The notes beneath the pieces were generated by a model. It saw nothing but the letters and a program-made list of their open reading frames with translations. It ran no database searches and had not been told where the DNA came from. Shown here piece after piece: positions 16,990 through 25,643 of a stretch of 64,000 nucleotides of DNA. The stretch spans positions 1 through 64,000 of the forward strand of contig VSNO01000001.1 of assembly GCA_009774375.1 (NCBI GenBank), read 5' to 3'. The stretch comes from Lachnospiraceae bacterium. GTDB lineage: Bacteria > Bacillota > Clostridia > Lachnospirales > Lachnospiraceae. The translations under genes were made by a program, and so were the position numbers. How positions within the stretch are numbered: the first letter of the stretch is position 1; every line of letters starts with the position of its first letter.

Positions 16990-17463
16990 ATGAAAAATAT
17001 CCAGATCTATAATGCCGATAAGTATCTGACTTCTGCCTATGAGAAAGTGGAAGAAAATATTTATAAAGGCAGGAATCCCTATTATAGAGGGAGTTCGTGG
17101 GAGTCGGAAGAAATGTATGTGACCTCCCTGACATTTGAGCAGGAACCCAGTCTGGGAGAGGGTGAGACCCCGGATGATATTTCACAGTATCCGCTGGAAG
17201 GCATATTGGATCTGTTTGGCGTATGCGTATCGGATTTCTATGATGCACTCAATGCAGAAAGCCAGGGAACGTGTTATCAGGAGTTTGGTTCAGAGCATCT
17301 GGAGAACGTCAGGAAACTTCTGGGGATAGTGGGGAAACATGTTTATGACAAGAAATTCCAGGCTGATGATCTGAGCGAGGAGGAGCAGGAAAAATATAAG
17401 GGCATGTCCGAGGAGGAGCTGGAAGAGGAAGGCATCATCTGGTATGAAACTGTAGTTGAATAA
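16990..17463 (+). CDS. Hypothetical acidic protein in the pentose operon
   Basis: 157 residues from ATG 16990 with GGAGG ten bases before; an in-frame ATG at 16957 lacks a site. No known motif. Tyrosine- and glutamate-rich, with SYL-type helices at the start, a LDLFGVCVSDFYDAL segment near 70-85, and an acidic tail LSEEEQEKYKGMSEEELEEEG. Soluble by appearance. A short intergenic gap with TATGATATATTGATATAGG precedes it, so it may have its own promoter. Only 18 bases separate its stop from the transketolase start, so it is probably co-transcribed with those genes. Role unknown. Confidence 0.6.
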   Translation: MKNIQIYNADKYLTSAYEKVEENIYKGRNPYYRGSSWESEEMYVTSLTFEQEPSLGEGETPDDISQYPLEGILDLFGVCVSDFYDALNAESQGTCYQEFGSEHLENVRKLLGIVGKHVYDKKFQADDLSEEEQEKYKGMSEEELEEEGIIWYETVVE

Positions 17464-17481
17464 AAAATGGAGGAAAAAACA

Positions 17482-18315
17482 ATGACAAATTTGGAGCTTC
17501 AAAAAATGGCAAATGAAGTTCGTAAGGGCATCGTCACGGGCGTTCATGCGGCGAAGGCGGGACATCCGGGCGGATCGTTATCGGCGGCGGATATCTATAC
17601 GTATCTTTATTTTGAGGAGATGAACATCGATCCGAAGGATCCGAAGAAGGCGGACAGGGACCGCTTTGTCCTCTCGAAGGGACATACGGCGCCAGGATTA
17701 TACTCGACGCTTGCAAACCGCGGATATTTTCCGGTTGAGGATCTGGTGACGCTCAGAAAGCTCGGTTCTTATCTGCAGGGGCATCCCTGCCTGCAGCATG
17801 TACCGGGTGTTGACATGTCATCCGGCTCTCTCGGACAGGGGATCTCCGTAGCGTGCGGCATGGCACTCGGGGCGAAGATGTCCAATGCGGACTACAGAGT
17901 GTACACACTGCTCGGCGACGGCGAGATCGAGGAAGGACAGGTCTGGGAGGCTTCCATGTTTGCAGGGCACAGAAAGCTCGACAACCTCTGCGTGATCGTG
18001 GATAACAACGGGCTGCAGATCGACGGCAGGATCGAGGATGTTTGTTCTCCATATCCGATCGACAAGAAGTTTGAAGCGTTCAATTTCCATGTGATCGATC
18101 TGGATGATGCGCATGATTTTGACAAGATCCGCGCAGCGTTCAGGGAGGCAAGGGAGACAAAGGGCATGCCGACGGCGATCATCGCTCATTCTTTAAAGGG
18201 CAAGGGCGTGTCGTTCATGGAAGGAAACGTGGACTGGCATGGCAAGGCTCCGAACGATGAGGAGTACGCAGTGGCGATGGCAGATTTAGAGAAGATCGCA
18301 CAGCAGTTGGCGTAG
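17482..18315 (+). CDS. Transketolase, N-terminal subunit
   Basis: 277 residues from ATG 17482 (GGAGG at 17469 fits this start rather than ATG 17467). Thiamine diphosphate-binding half: AAKAGHPGGSLSAADIY near 24, SKGHTAPGLYS near 65, SSGSLGQGISVA, and the TPP motif LLGDGEIEEGQVWEA followed by DNNGLQ near 175. Many Firmicutes encode transketolase as two proteins; the C-terminal half starts 20 bases later. Together they transfer two-carbon units between xylulose-5-phosphate and aldose phosphates. Confidence 0.92.
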   Translation: MTNLELQKMANEVRKGIVTGVHAAKAGHPGGSLSAADIYTYLYFEEMNIDPKDPKKADRDRFVLSKGHTAPGLYSTLANRGYFPVEDLVTLRKLGSYLQGHPCLQHVPGVDMSSGSLGQGISVACGMALGAKMSNADYRVYTLLGDGEIEEGQVWEASMFAGHRKLDNLCVIVDNNGLQIDGRIEDVCSPYPIDKKFEAFNFHVIDLDDAHDFDKIRAAFREARETKGMPTAIIAHSLKGKGVSFMEGNVDWHGKAPNDEEYAVAMADLEKIAQQLA

Positions 18316-18335
18316 GCGCGGAAGGGAGAAAGAAA

Positions 18336-19295
18336 ATGGCAGATGTAAAAACGAACAAAGTCGTTTCAAAAATAGCAACAAGGGAGAGTTATGGAAATGC
18401 TCTCGTTGAGATCGGAAAAGAGAATCCGAACCTGGTCGTACTTGACGCTGACCTTGCGGCGGCGACCAAGACTGGCGTGTTTAAGAAGGCGTTTCCGGAG
18501 AGGCATATCGACTGCGGTATCGCGGAATGCAACATGACAGGTATCGCGGCCGGCTTGTCACTCACTGGAAAGATCCCGTTTATGAGTTCTTTTGCGATGT
18601 TCGCTGCAGGGCGCGCTTTTGAGCAGGTGAGAAACTCCATCGGATATCCGCACCTGAATGTGAAGATCGGAGCGACACATGCGGGGATCACGGTTGGAGA
18701 GGACGGTGCGTCCCACCAGTGCAACGAGGACATTGCCCTGATGCGCACGATCCCGGGCATGGTTGTTATGTGCCCGGCAGATGATGTCGAGGCAAGGGCG
18801 GCGGTGCACGCGGCGGTAGAGTATGAAGGCCCTGTGTATATACGTTTTGGACGCGCGGCAGTTCCTGTCATCAACGACAGGCCGGATTACAAATTTGAGA
18901 TCGGCAAAGGAACGGTCGTGAGAGAGGGCAGCGACGTCACGATCGTGGCGACCGGTATCTGTGTGGACTCCGCACTTGGCGCAGCCGAGATGCTTGAGAA
19001 GGACGGCATCAGCGCGGAGGTCATCAACATCTGCACGATCAAGCCGCTCGACGAGGAGATCATCATCAATTCGGCAAAAAAGACCGGAAAGGTTGTGACA
19101 GCGGAGGAGCATTCCGTGATCGGCGGACTGGGGAGCGCGGTGTGCGATGCGCTCTGCAAATCGTATCCGGCGCCTGTCTGCAAGATCGGCATGCAGGATA
19201 CATTTGGCGAGTCCGGCTCCGCGGCGGCGCTGGTGGAGAAGTACAAGCTCGACGCAAAGGGCGTGTACGAGCAGGTGAAGGCATTTCTGGCATAA
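18336..19295 (+). CDS. Transketolase, C-terminal subunit
   Basis: 319 residues. Pyrimidine-binding half with LDADLAAATKTG near 37, CGIAECNMTGIAAGL near 60 (the glutamate that activates thiamine), FAMFAAGRAFEQVRNSI, HAGITVGEDGASHQ near 113, and a C-terminal domain with VVTAEEHSVIGGLGSAV. Pairs with the preceding subunit. AAGGGAGAAAGAAA precedes ATG 18336. Terminator directly behind at 19309. Confidence 0.92.
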   Translation: MADVKTNKVVSKIATRESYGNALVEIGKENPNLVVLDADLAAATKTGVFKKAFPERHIDCGIAECNMTGIAAGLSLTGKIPFMSSFAMFAAGRAFEQVRNSIGYPHLNVKIGATHAGITVGEDGASHQCNEDIALMRTIPGMVVMCPADDVEARAAVHAAVEYEGPVYIRFGRAAVPVINDRPDYKFEIGKGTVVREGSDVTIVATGICVDSALGAAEMLEKDGISAEVINICTIKPLDEEIIINSAKKTGKVVTAEEHSVIGGLGSAVCDALCKSYPAPVCKIGMQDTFGESGSAAALVEKYKLDAKGVYEQVKAFLA

Positions 19296-19308
19296 TGGCA
19301 TAATCTCA

Positions 19309-19338
19309 GGGCGTCATCTTTATGGTGGCGCCCATTTT
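19309..19338 (+). terminator. Intrinsic terminator of the pentose operon
   Basis: GGGCGTCATC (19309-19318) pairs with GGTGGCGCCC (19324-19333) with two or three wobbles around a TTTAT loop, followed by ATTTTG. Confidence 0.75.
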
Positions 19339-19349
19339 GTTCTCCAACC

Positions 19350-19671
19350 GTAACAGTTCAGCCTTCGGCTTCCTGTTACAGGCATCAAGCCATGCAAATA
19401 TCGCCAAACCGAACAAGGTTCGGCATGCGATGGGCTTGATGCTTCTCAACCACTACGTGTTCTTACGGACTTTGCAGCGTAGTGCAAAGTCCTAGTATAA
19501 TCCACACTAAATACCCTAATGTTTGGCGCAGAATATTTTTCTGAGAGTGCTGCTTCCCAAACGCAGGCGTAGCGGTGGCTACGTCGAGGCTTGGGGAGTA
19601 GTGCTATCAGGAAAATAGACAAGCGAAACATAGGGTTATTTAGTGCGGGTTATACTAGGCTGAACTGTAAC
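19350..19671. repeat. Foldback (MITE-like) element with matching terminal repeats
   Basis: A 322-base non-coding block bounded by GTAACAGTTCAGCC (19350-19363) and its exact complement GGCTGAACTGTAAC (19658-19671). Inside are nested dyads: hairpin 19350-19379; GCATCAAGCC with GGCTTGATGC (about 19382-19443); GACTTTGCA/TGCAAAGTC (about 19467-19491); a long arm 19492-19524 with 19626-19658 (CTAGTATAA...); and a further GTGCTGCTTCCCAA/TTGGGGAGTAGTGC arm around 19535-19605. No reading frame is convincing. A much shorter relative lies at 22314-22343. It looks like a non-autonomous mobile repeat sitting just after a terminator. Confidence 0.7.
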
Positions 19672-19685
19672 CTTCAACCTTTTTC

Positions 19686-19714
19686 TTGACTTTAGCCAAT
19701 TAAACTGCTAACAT
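19686..19714 (+). promoter_or_regulatory. Promoter of the amino-acid importer
   Basis: TTGACT (19686-19691), 17 bp, TAACAT (19709-19714), about 110 bases before the binding-protein gene. Confidence 0.65.
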
Positions 19715-19825
19715 AGTGATGTGCGAAATAACGGACCGCGGTCACATTGCTGAGACCTGGCGGAAGAGCTGATCGCTGTTATCCGTGTGAAGATTCATGT
19801 GCGATGAAAAGAATGGAGGATCATT

Positions 19826-20752
19826 ATGAAAAAATTGACCAGAATGGCTTTGGCATTTACTACAACCCTTATGTTAACCCTGCCGCTTGCAGGCTGCGGC
19901 AGTTCCGACGCGCCGGCGGCGTCTTCTGACGGCAGTGCTTCGCCTGCTGCGCCGACGGACAGCGTGCAGACAGAACAGGGTACGACATCGGAGTCCACGC
20001 AGGCGGCGGAGTCCGCACCGGACGATGCAGGGGCAGAGACATCCGGATCCGACCTTGATTATGTCAAAGGCAAGGGGACACTCGTGGTCGGGATCACAGA
20101 TTTTGAGCCGATGGATTACAAGGATGAAAATGGTGAGTGGATCGGCTTTGATGCCGATATGGCGAAGGCGTTTGCGGAAAGCCTCGGCGTGTCCGTAGAA
20201 TTCGTGGAGATCGACTGGGATAACAAGATCCTGGAGCTGGATGGAAAGACGATCGACTGTGTGTGGAACGGTATGACCCTGACGCCGGAAGTGACAGGGT
20301 CTATGGAGTGCTCCGCCGCTTATTGCAACAATGCCCAGGTGATCGTAGTGCCGTCTGCCCAGGCAGATGATTTCCAGGAAAAATCAGACCTTTCACAGTA
20401 CAATTTTGCAGTCGAGGCGGGCAGCGCCGGTGAACAGCAGGCGATATCGCTTGAGCTTCCGCACACGCCTGTCAAAGCGCAGTCGGATGCCCTGATGGAA
20501 GTCGCGGCCGGAACCTCTGATGCAGCGATCATCGACTCCCTGATGGCAGCAGCCATGGTTGGCGAGGGGACCGGGTATGCGGATCTTACATACACGATCG
20601 GCCTGAATGATGAGGAATATGGTGTCGGATTCCGCAAAGGTTCAGACCTTGCCGCTTCCCTGAACGATTTTTTTGCCGCGAGCTATCAGGACGGCAGTAT
20701 GCTTGAGATTGCTGAGAGATACGGCGTCCAGGCCGCTCTCGTAGAACAGTAA
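19826..20752 (+). CDS. Amino-acid ABC transporter, substrate-binding lipoprotein
   Basis: 308 residues. Lipoprotein signal peptide ending LPLAGCGS (lipidated Cys near 24), a low-complexity Ser/Ala linker to about residue 72, then a family 3 solute-binding domain: KGTLVVGITDFEPMDYKDENG, IGFDADMAKAFAESLG and CVWNGMTLTPE. It captures polar amino acids outside the membrane and passes them to the permease encoded next. GGAGG precedes ATG 19826. Confidence 0.9.
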   Translation: MKKLTRMALAFTTTLMLTLPLAGCGSSDAPAASSDGSASPAAPTDSVQTEQGTTSESTQAAESAPDDAGAETSGSDLDYVKGKGTLVVGITDFEPMDYKDENGEWIGFDADMAKAFAESLGVSVEFVEIDWDNKILELDGKTIDCVWNGMTLTPEVTGSMECSAAYCNNAQVIVVPSAQADDFQEKSDLSQYNFAVEAGSAGEQQAISLELPHTPVKAQSDALMEVAAGTSDAAIIDSLMAAAMVGEGTGYADLTYTIGLNDEEYGVGFRKGSDLAASLNDFFAASYQDGSMLEIAERYGVQAALVEQ

Positions 20753-20776
20753 GAGCGGGCGGCGCGGAGGAGTTAT

Positions 20777-21463
20777 ATGCAGCTTTTTACAGAACAGTTT
20801 CCGATCGTGATCCATTCATTGAACATCGGATTTCTGCAGACACTCAAATTGTTTTTTGTCACACTCACGGGGGCATTTCCGCTGGGGCTGGTCATTGCGT
20901 TTGGCTCGATGTCCCATTTCAGACCCCTGAGATACTGCGCGAAGGTGCTTGTGTGGATCATACGCGGCACGCCGCTCATGATCCAGCTGCTGATCATTTA
21001 CTATTTTCCGGGACTAGTACTGCACAATCCGATCTGGGGAGGCGGCGAGAACGGACGCTTTCTGGCAGCCAGCTTCTCGTTTATCCTGAATTATGCGTGC
21101 TATTTCTCAGAAATCTACCGCGGAGGCATTCAGTCGATCCCCGTCGGGCAGACGGAGGCTGGCCTTGTGCTCGGCATGACAAGAAGGCAGATCTTTGTGA
21201 GAGTAAAGCTTCTTCAGATGATCAAGCGGATCGTTCCGCCGATGTCCAACGAGATCATCACGCTGGTGAAGGATACCTCCCTGGCGCGCATCATAGCACT
21301 GCAGGAGATCATATGGGCGGGGCAGGCATTTATGAAAGGTTCGCAGGGAATCTCGGGCGCCATATGGCCATTGTTTTTTACAGCGGTTTACTATCTTGTC
21401 TGCAATGGGATCCTGACGGTGCTTCTGGGATACCTTGAGAAAAAGCTCGATTATTTCAAATGA
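20777..21463 (+). CDS. Amino-acid ABC transporter permease (HisM/GlnP-like)
   Basis: 228 residues with about five membrane segments. Contains the family motif region WIIRGTPLMIQLLIIYY near 56-72, YFSEIYRGGIQSIPVGQTEA near 113, and the EAA loop LGMTRRQIFVRVKLLQ near 136 that contacts the ATPase. 24 bases after the binding protein and 15 before the ATPase, so one operon. Single permease gene, so the channel is probably a homodimer. Confidence 0.9.
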   Translation: MQLFTEQFPIVIHSLNIGFLQTLKLFFVTLTGAFPLGLVIAFGSMSHFRPLRYCAKVLVWIIRGTPLMIQLLIIYYFPGLVLHNPIWGGGENGRFLAASFSFILNYACYFSEIYRGGIQSIPVGQTEAGLVLGMTRRQIFVRVKLLQMIKRIVPPMSNEIITLVKDTSLARIIALQEIIWAGQAFMKGSQGISGAIWPLFFTAVYYLVCNGILTVLLGYLEKKLDYFK

Positions 21464-21478
21464 GCGGGAGGACAGGAT

Positions 21479-22264
21479 ATGGCTATTTTAGAGGCAGAAC
21501 ACATACAGAAGACTTTCGGGGGAGTGCAGGTGTTAAAAGACATCAGCTTCTCGATGGAAAAGGGACAGACATTGTCAATCATCGGTTCTTCGGGAAGTGG
21601 AAAGACGACCCTGCTGCGCTGTCTGAATTTTTTGGAGAGACCGGATACAGGCATGATCCGTGTCAATGGGGAGACCCTGTTCGACGCGGGAGACCCGGAT
21701 ACGACGACGGAGCGGGAGATCCGGAAGAAGCGGCTCCACTTTGGCCTGGTATTCCAGTCGTTTAACCTGTTCCCGCAGTATACCGCCCTGCAGAATGTAA
21801 TGCTTGCAGGGCAGCTCCTCGCAAAGGAGGCTGAGGACTATAAAGTGCGCAAAAGAGAGATAAACCTTGCGATCGAGGAGCACGCCAGGGAGCTGCTGAC
21901 CCAGATGGGACTCGGCGACAGGATGGGCAACTATCCGCATCAGCTTTCCGGCGGGCAATGCCAGCGCGTTGCGATCGCGCGGGCACTCGCGCTCACGCCT
22001 GATATCTTGTGTTTTGATGAACCGACCTCTGCCCTGGACCCGGAGCTGACAGGGGAGGTTCTGCGGGTGATCAGGGAACTTGCGGACAAGGAGACGACCA
22101 TGATCATAGTGACGCATGAGATGGCATTTGCGCGCGATGTCGCAGACCGCGTGATCTTTATGGACGATGGGTATATCGTGGAGCAGGGGCCGCCTGCGGA
22201 AGTCATAGAAAACCCGAAGGAAGAGCGCACAAGGCAGTTCCTGTCGCGCTATACACAGGGATAA
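21479..22264 (+). CDS. glnQ: Amino-acid ABC transporter ATPase (GlnQ-like)
   Basis: 261 residues. Walker A IGSSGSGKTTLLRC near 37, Q-loop FGLVFQSFNLFPQYT, signature LSGGQCQRVAIARAL near 157, Walker B ILCFDEPTSALDPE, and the H-loop VTHEM. Highly typical of polar amino-acid importers (GlnQ/HisP). It energises the permease encoded just before it. An insertion around 110-140 (AKEAEDYKVRKREIN) is slightly longer than in most relatives. AGGACAG precedes the ATG. Substrate cannot be deduced. Confidence 0.92.
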   Translation: MAILEAEHIQKTFGGVQVLKDISFSMEKGQTLSIIGSSGSGKTTLLRCLNFLERPDTGMIRVNGETLFDAGDPDTTTEREIRKKRLHFGLVFQSFNLFPQYTALQNVMLAGQLLAKEAEDYKVRKREINLAIEEHARELLTQMGLGDRMGNYPHQLSGGQCQRVAIARALALTPDILCFDEPTSALDPELTGEVLRVIRELADKETTMIIVTHEMAFARDVADRVIFMDDGYIVEQGPPAEVIENPKEERTRQFLSRYTQG

Positions 22265-22268
22265 AACA

Positions 22269-22313
22269 CTGTCCTGCCAGTAGTATTGCGGATACTCTGG
22301 CAGGGCAGTTTTT
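22269..22313 (+). terminator. Intrinsic terminator of the amino-acid importer operon
   Basis: CTGTCCTGCCAG (22269-22280) pairs with CTGGCAGGGCAG (22297-22308), followed by TTTTTG. Confidence 0.88.
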
Positions 22314-22343
22314 GTAACAGTTCAGCTTTGCCGAACTGTAACC
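22314..22343. repeat. Compact copy of the foldback repeat ends
   Basis: GTAACAGTTCAGC-ttt-GCCGAACTGTAAC is the same end sequence as the 19350-19671 element with its interior missing, forming one hairpin. It again sits directly behind a terminator T run. Confidence 0.6.
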
Positions 22344-22371
22344 AGTTTTTCAGGTTGTTTTGCGATAGGTG

Positions 22372-22399
22372 TTGATAAGTTCGGAATTTGTGATATGAT
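22372..22399 (+). promoter_or_regulatory. Promoter of pyrK-pyrD
   Basis: TTGATA (22372-22377), 16 bp, TATGAT (22394-22399). No PyrR-type leader was noticed in the short 35-base leader. Confidence 0.65.
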
Positions 22400-22434
22400 A
22401 AGTATATTGCGATAATGATGAAGGAGAGGATGAC

Positions 22435-23217
22435 ATGGAACGAAAAAAAAAGGAAGCTGCCCGGGTCTACAGACAGCAGCAGATTGCGCCGGGGATCTAC
22501 GACATGTGGATCAGCACGACACTGGCAAGGCAGGCAAGGCCGGGACAGTTCATCAGCGTGTACACACAGGACAAGTCTGTGCTCCTGCCGCGTCCGATCA
22601 GCATCTGCGAGACAGATGCCGCAAACGGCAGACTGCGCATAGTCTACCGCGTGGCAGGAAAAGGGACAGCGGAGTTCTCGGGGTACGAGGCAGGCCGCCG
22701 CGTGGATATTCTCGGAGTGCTCGGAAATGGTTTTCCGCTGGAAAAAGCAGAGGGAAAACGCGTTTTTCTGATGGGCGGCGGAATCGGGATCCCGCCCATG
22801 CTCGCACTCGCAAAGGCAGTTGAGGGCGCAGCGTCCGTCGATGTGATCGTCGGCTATCGGGACAGGGAGCTCTTTCTGGCGGAGGATCTGGCAAGATACG
22901 CCCCCGTTCATATCGCTACGGAGGATGGCAGTGTTGGGACAAAGGGAAATGTCATGAATGTCATCGAGGAGGAGAAACTGGAGGCGGATGTGATCTTTGC
23001 CTGCGGACCGATGCCGATGCTGCGCGCGGTCAAACAGTACGCGGCGCAGAAGGGCATTGAGGCGTATATCTCCCTTGAGGAGCGGATGGCGTGCGGTGTC
23101 GGTGCGTGCCTTGGGTGCGTCGTCAGGACGAGGGAAACCGACCATCACTCACATGTGAACAATGCGAGGATCTGCACAGATGGTCCGGTCTATGCCGCAG
23201 AGGATGTGGAGATCTAG
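22435..23217 (+). CDS. pyrK: Dihydroorotate dehydrogenase electron-transfer subunit PyrK
   Basis: 260 residues. FAD-binding barrel at 1-100 (PGQFISVYT, LLPRPISICE, YRVAGKGTAEFS), NAD-binding part with GGGIGIPPMLALAK near 117 and FACGPMPMLRAVK near 185, and a [2Fe-2S] cluster site MACGVGACLGCVVRT with a further Cys near 243. It passes electrons from PyrD's FMN to NAD+. The adjacent pyrD confirms a type 1B enzyme. Only 17 bases to pyrD. Confidence 0.93.
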   Translation: MERKKKEAARVYRQQQIAPGIYDMWISTTLARQARPGQFISVYTQDKSVLLPRPISICETDAANGRLRIVYRVAGKGTAEFSGYEAGRRVDILGVLGNGFPLEKAEGKRVFLMGGGIGIPPMLALAKAVEGAASVDVIVGYRDRELFLAEDLARYAPVHIATEDGSVGTKGNVMNVIEEEKLEADVIFACGPMPMLRAVKQYAAQKGIEAYISLEERMACGVGACLGCVVRTRETDHHSHVNNARICTDGPVYAAEDVEI

Positions 23218-23234
23218 AGCGAGGAGGCGTAAGG

Positions 23235-24140
23235 ATGTTGAATACAAGGATAACGATAGCGGGCGTATCATTTAAGAATCCAGTGATGACGGCGTCGGGA
23301 ACGTTTGGCTCCGGCATGGAGTATGCGGAATTTGTCGATCTGAACAGCCTGGGCGCAGTTGTGACAAAAGGTGTTGCCAATGTGCCGTGGGAGGGGAACC
23401 CGACACCGCGCGTGCAGGAGACTTACGGCGGCATGCTCAACGCGATCGGTCTGCAGAATCCCGGGATCGATGTGTTTATAGAGAGGGATATCCCGTTTTT
23501 AAAGCAGTATGACACGCGGATCATTGTCAATGTCTGCGGGCGTTCCGTGTCGGATTATGTCGAGGTGGTGGAGAAGCTGGCGGACCAGCCCGTGGACATG
23601 CTTGAGATCAATGTATCCTGCCCGAATGTAAAACACGGCGGGATCGCTTTTGGACAGGATCCCAAATGCCTGTTTGATATTACCAGAGAGATCAAGGCAA
23701 AGGCAAAACAGCCGATCATCATGAAACTGTCCCCCAATGTAACGGACATCGCGGAGATGGCGCGGGCGGCGGAAGCAGCCGGAAGTGATGCGCTGTCGCT
23801 GATCAATACGATCACCGGCATGAAGATCGACATTCACAAAAGAACCTTCGCACTGGCGAACAAGACAGGGGGGCTCTCCGGTCCTGCGATCAAACCGGTC
23901 GCGGTTCGTATGGTGTATCAGGCGGCAAACGCGGTCAAGATCCCGATCATCGGCATGGGCGGGATCGCGGACGCGGAGGATGCGATTGAGTTTATGCTCG
24001 CGGGCGCCACAGGCATCGCTGTCGGTGCGATGAATTTTGTCAATCCCTACACGACAGTTGAGGTGGTGAGGGGGATCGAGGCGTACATGCAGCAGTATGG
24101 GATCGAGAACCTGAGTGAGATCATCGGGACAGTGCGATAG
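23235..24140 (+). CDS. pyrD: Dihydroorotate dehydrogenase, catalytic subunit, type 1B
   Basis: 301 residues from ATG 23235. FMN barrel with NPVMTASGTFGSGMEY near 17, KGVANVPWEGNPTPRV, NAIGLQNPGID, EINVSCPNVKHGG with the type 1 catalytic Cys near 133, KLSPNVTDI, and the phosphate-binding IGMGGIADAEDAIEFMLAGA. It oxidises dihydroorotate to orotate in pyrimidine synthesis. AGGCGTAAGG precedes the ATG. Confidence 0.95.
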   Translation: MLNTRITIAGVSFKNPVMTASGTFGSGMEYAEFVDLNSLGAVVTKGVANVPWEGNPTPRVQETYGGMLNAIGLQNPGIDVFIERDIPFLKQYDTRIIVNVCGRSVSDYVEVVEKLADQPVDMLEINVSCPNVKHGGIAFGQDPKCLFDITREIKAKAKQPIIMKLSPNVTDIAEMARAAEAAGSDALSLINTITGMKIDIHKRTFALANKTGGLSGPAIKPVAVRMVYQAANAVKIPIIGMGGIADAEDAIEFMLAGATGIAVGAMNFVNPYTTVEVVRGIEAYMQQYGIENLSEIIGTVR

Positions 24141-24251
24141 CATAGCGTGCGGCAGCGTTTGATGAAAGCCGCCCGGTGCATTTTTGAGCGCATATTTATG
24201 ATAGATACAAAAACGAGAATACAACAGTGAAGAGACGAAGGATATGGAACC

Positions 24252-25643
24252 ATGCTTGTGAGACAGATTGACAGAGATAACAGAATAAATAAAAAAGACA
24301 GGAGAAAACGCTTCATCGGCGCCATATGTGTGCTGGCAGCCGCGGCAGGTATTCTGACGGCAGGGGTCAAGGCAGCCGCGGCGGAGCTGCCCAGACCGGT
24401 TCCCTCTCCTGCGCGGACGCAGGAGAGGGCGCCTCAAAGGGTGCGGACAGCGCGCCAGTATATCATTGCCCAGGATGGGACAGGGGACTTTGCGACGATA
24501 CAGGAAGGCGTGGACAACGCGTCGAACGGCGATACGCTGATCATCTATCCAGGGATCTACAATGAGGCAGTGCAGGTCATTGGAAAAGAACTGAACATAA
24601 CCGGCATCAGCAGGGATCTCTGCATCCTGCAGTATGATACGATCTCTTACCGCACAGCGCCGCTCACCGTGGCGGCAGGAAGGATTTCAAATCTGACGCT
24701 GTACGGCAGGAGCAGCGGGGCAGGGCAGGTGGTCCTCACGGAGGAGGAGATCGCCAAAATAAATTCGGAACTTGTCGGGGACAGCTGGGACCGGCAGAAG
24801 AATTACAGGGGATATGCAGTCCATATTGATTCGGATTTCCTGTATGGAAGAACGGTCAGTTTCGAAAACTGCCGCATTATCTCTGAGAATAACCATGCTG
24901 CCGGTATCGGTACCCGTGGAAAGAGCGCTGTTCGATTTGAAAACTGTGAGCTGGTCTCCATGGGGGGCGGCAGCTGTATCTTTATGCATGATCCGATCAC
25001 GGAAGAGATGAGCGGTGAGGCATCCCTGACTGTGAAAGACTGTACGATGGCGAGCTATCTGTGTCCCTATGTCATGACGTTCCAGTCATACCTGCCGGAG
25101 TACAATTCATTTGCGCTGACCTTTCAGAATACGCGGGTGAGTGCCGTGGAATATGCATATGACGGCAGCTATATCCCCATGAATGTGAATACATTCTTTG
25201 ATGTGGATACCCTTGCGGCGCTGGAGAAGGCCGGCGGCCTCCGCCTGGCCGGTCTGAGCAGTTCGGCGCCGGAGCTTGTGCACAGGATGACAACGGAGGA
25301 TATGATCACATATGTTGAGGAGCTGGAGAAAGCGCTCGCGACAGGGAATGCTGCCAGTGTCGTCACAATCGACCTTCCGGAGGGGATCACACGGATCGGT
25401 TACATAGAGGACGGACAGGATATTGAGGATGCCATTGTGCCGTCCGGGCTTCTCAAACATCAGGTGATCGCCATATATAATAGAAGCAATCAGCCTGGCA
25501 ATGGGTGGTGCGGCCTGGACAATGCCTATCTGACACCGGACAGCTATGGGAATACCCTCGTGGAGATGAATGCTGTCACTGTTCCCAGTACTGCGGACGG
25601 CGTCCAGACATTGTATTCTTCAGATCCTGCAGATGGGCGTTGA
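24252..25643 (+). CDS. Secreted pectinesterase-like beta-helix protein
   Basis: 463 residues. A basic start (DRRKRF) and hydrophobic segment AICVLAAAAGILTAGVKAAAAE at about 24-46 form a signal peptide or anchor. From about 75, YIIAQDGTGDFATIQEGVDNASNGDTLIIYPGIYNE is the entry motif of pectin methylesterase-type right-handed beta helices. Later strands (GYAVHIDSDFLYGRTVSFENC) support the helix. The usual catalytic Q-x-x-A-L/D/D set was not clearly found, so it may act on another polysaccharide or be a binding protein. Its 3' end overlaps the convergent LytTR gene by 68 bases. Confidence 0.6.
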   Translation: MLVRQIDRDNRINKKDRRKRFIGAICVLAAAAGILTAGVKAAAAELPRPVPSPARTQERAPQRVRTARQYIIAQDGTGDFATIQEGVDNASNGDTLIIYPGIYNEAVQVIGKELNITGISRDLCILQYDTISYRTAPLTVAAGRISNLTLYGRSSGAGQVVLTEEEIAKINSELVGDSWDRQKNYRGYAVHIDSDFLYGRTVSFENCRIISENNHAAGIGTRGKSAVRFENCELVSMGGGSCIFMHDPITEEMSGEASLTVKDCTMASYLCPYVMTFQSYLPEYNSFALTFQNTRVSAVEYAYDGSYIPMNVNTFFDVDTLAALEKAGGLRLAGLSSSAPELVHRMTTEDMITYVEELEKALATGNAASVVTIDLPEGITRIGYIEDGQDIEDAIVPSGLLKHQVIAIYNRSNQPGNGWCGLDNAYLTPDSYGNTLVEMNAVTVPSTADGVQTLYSSDPADGR

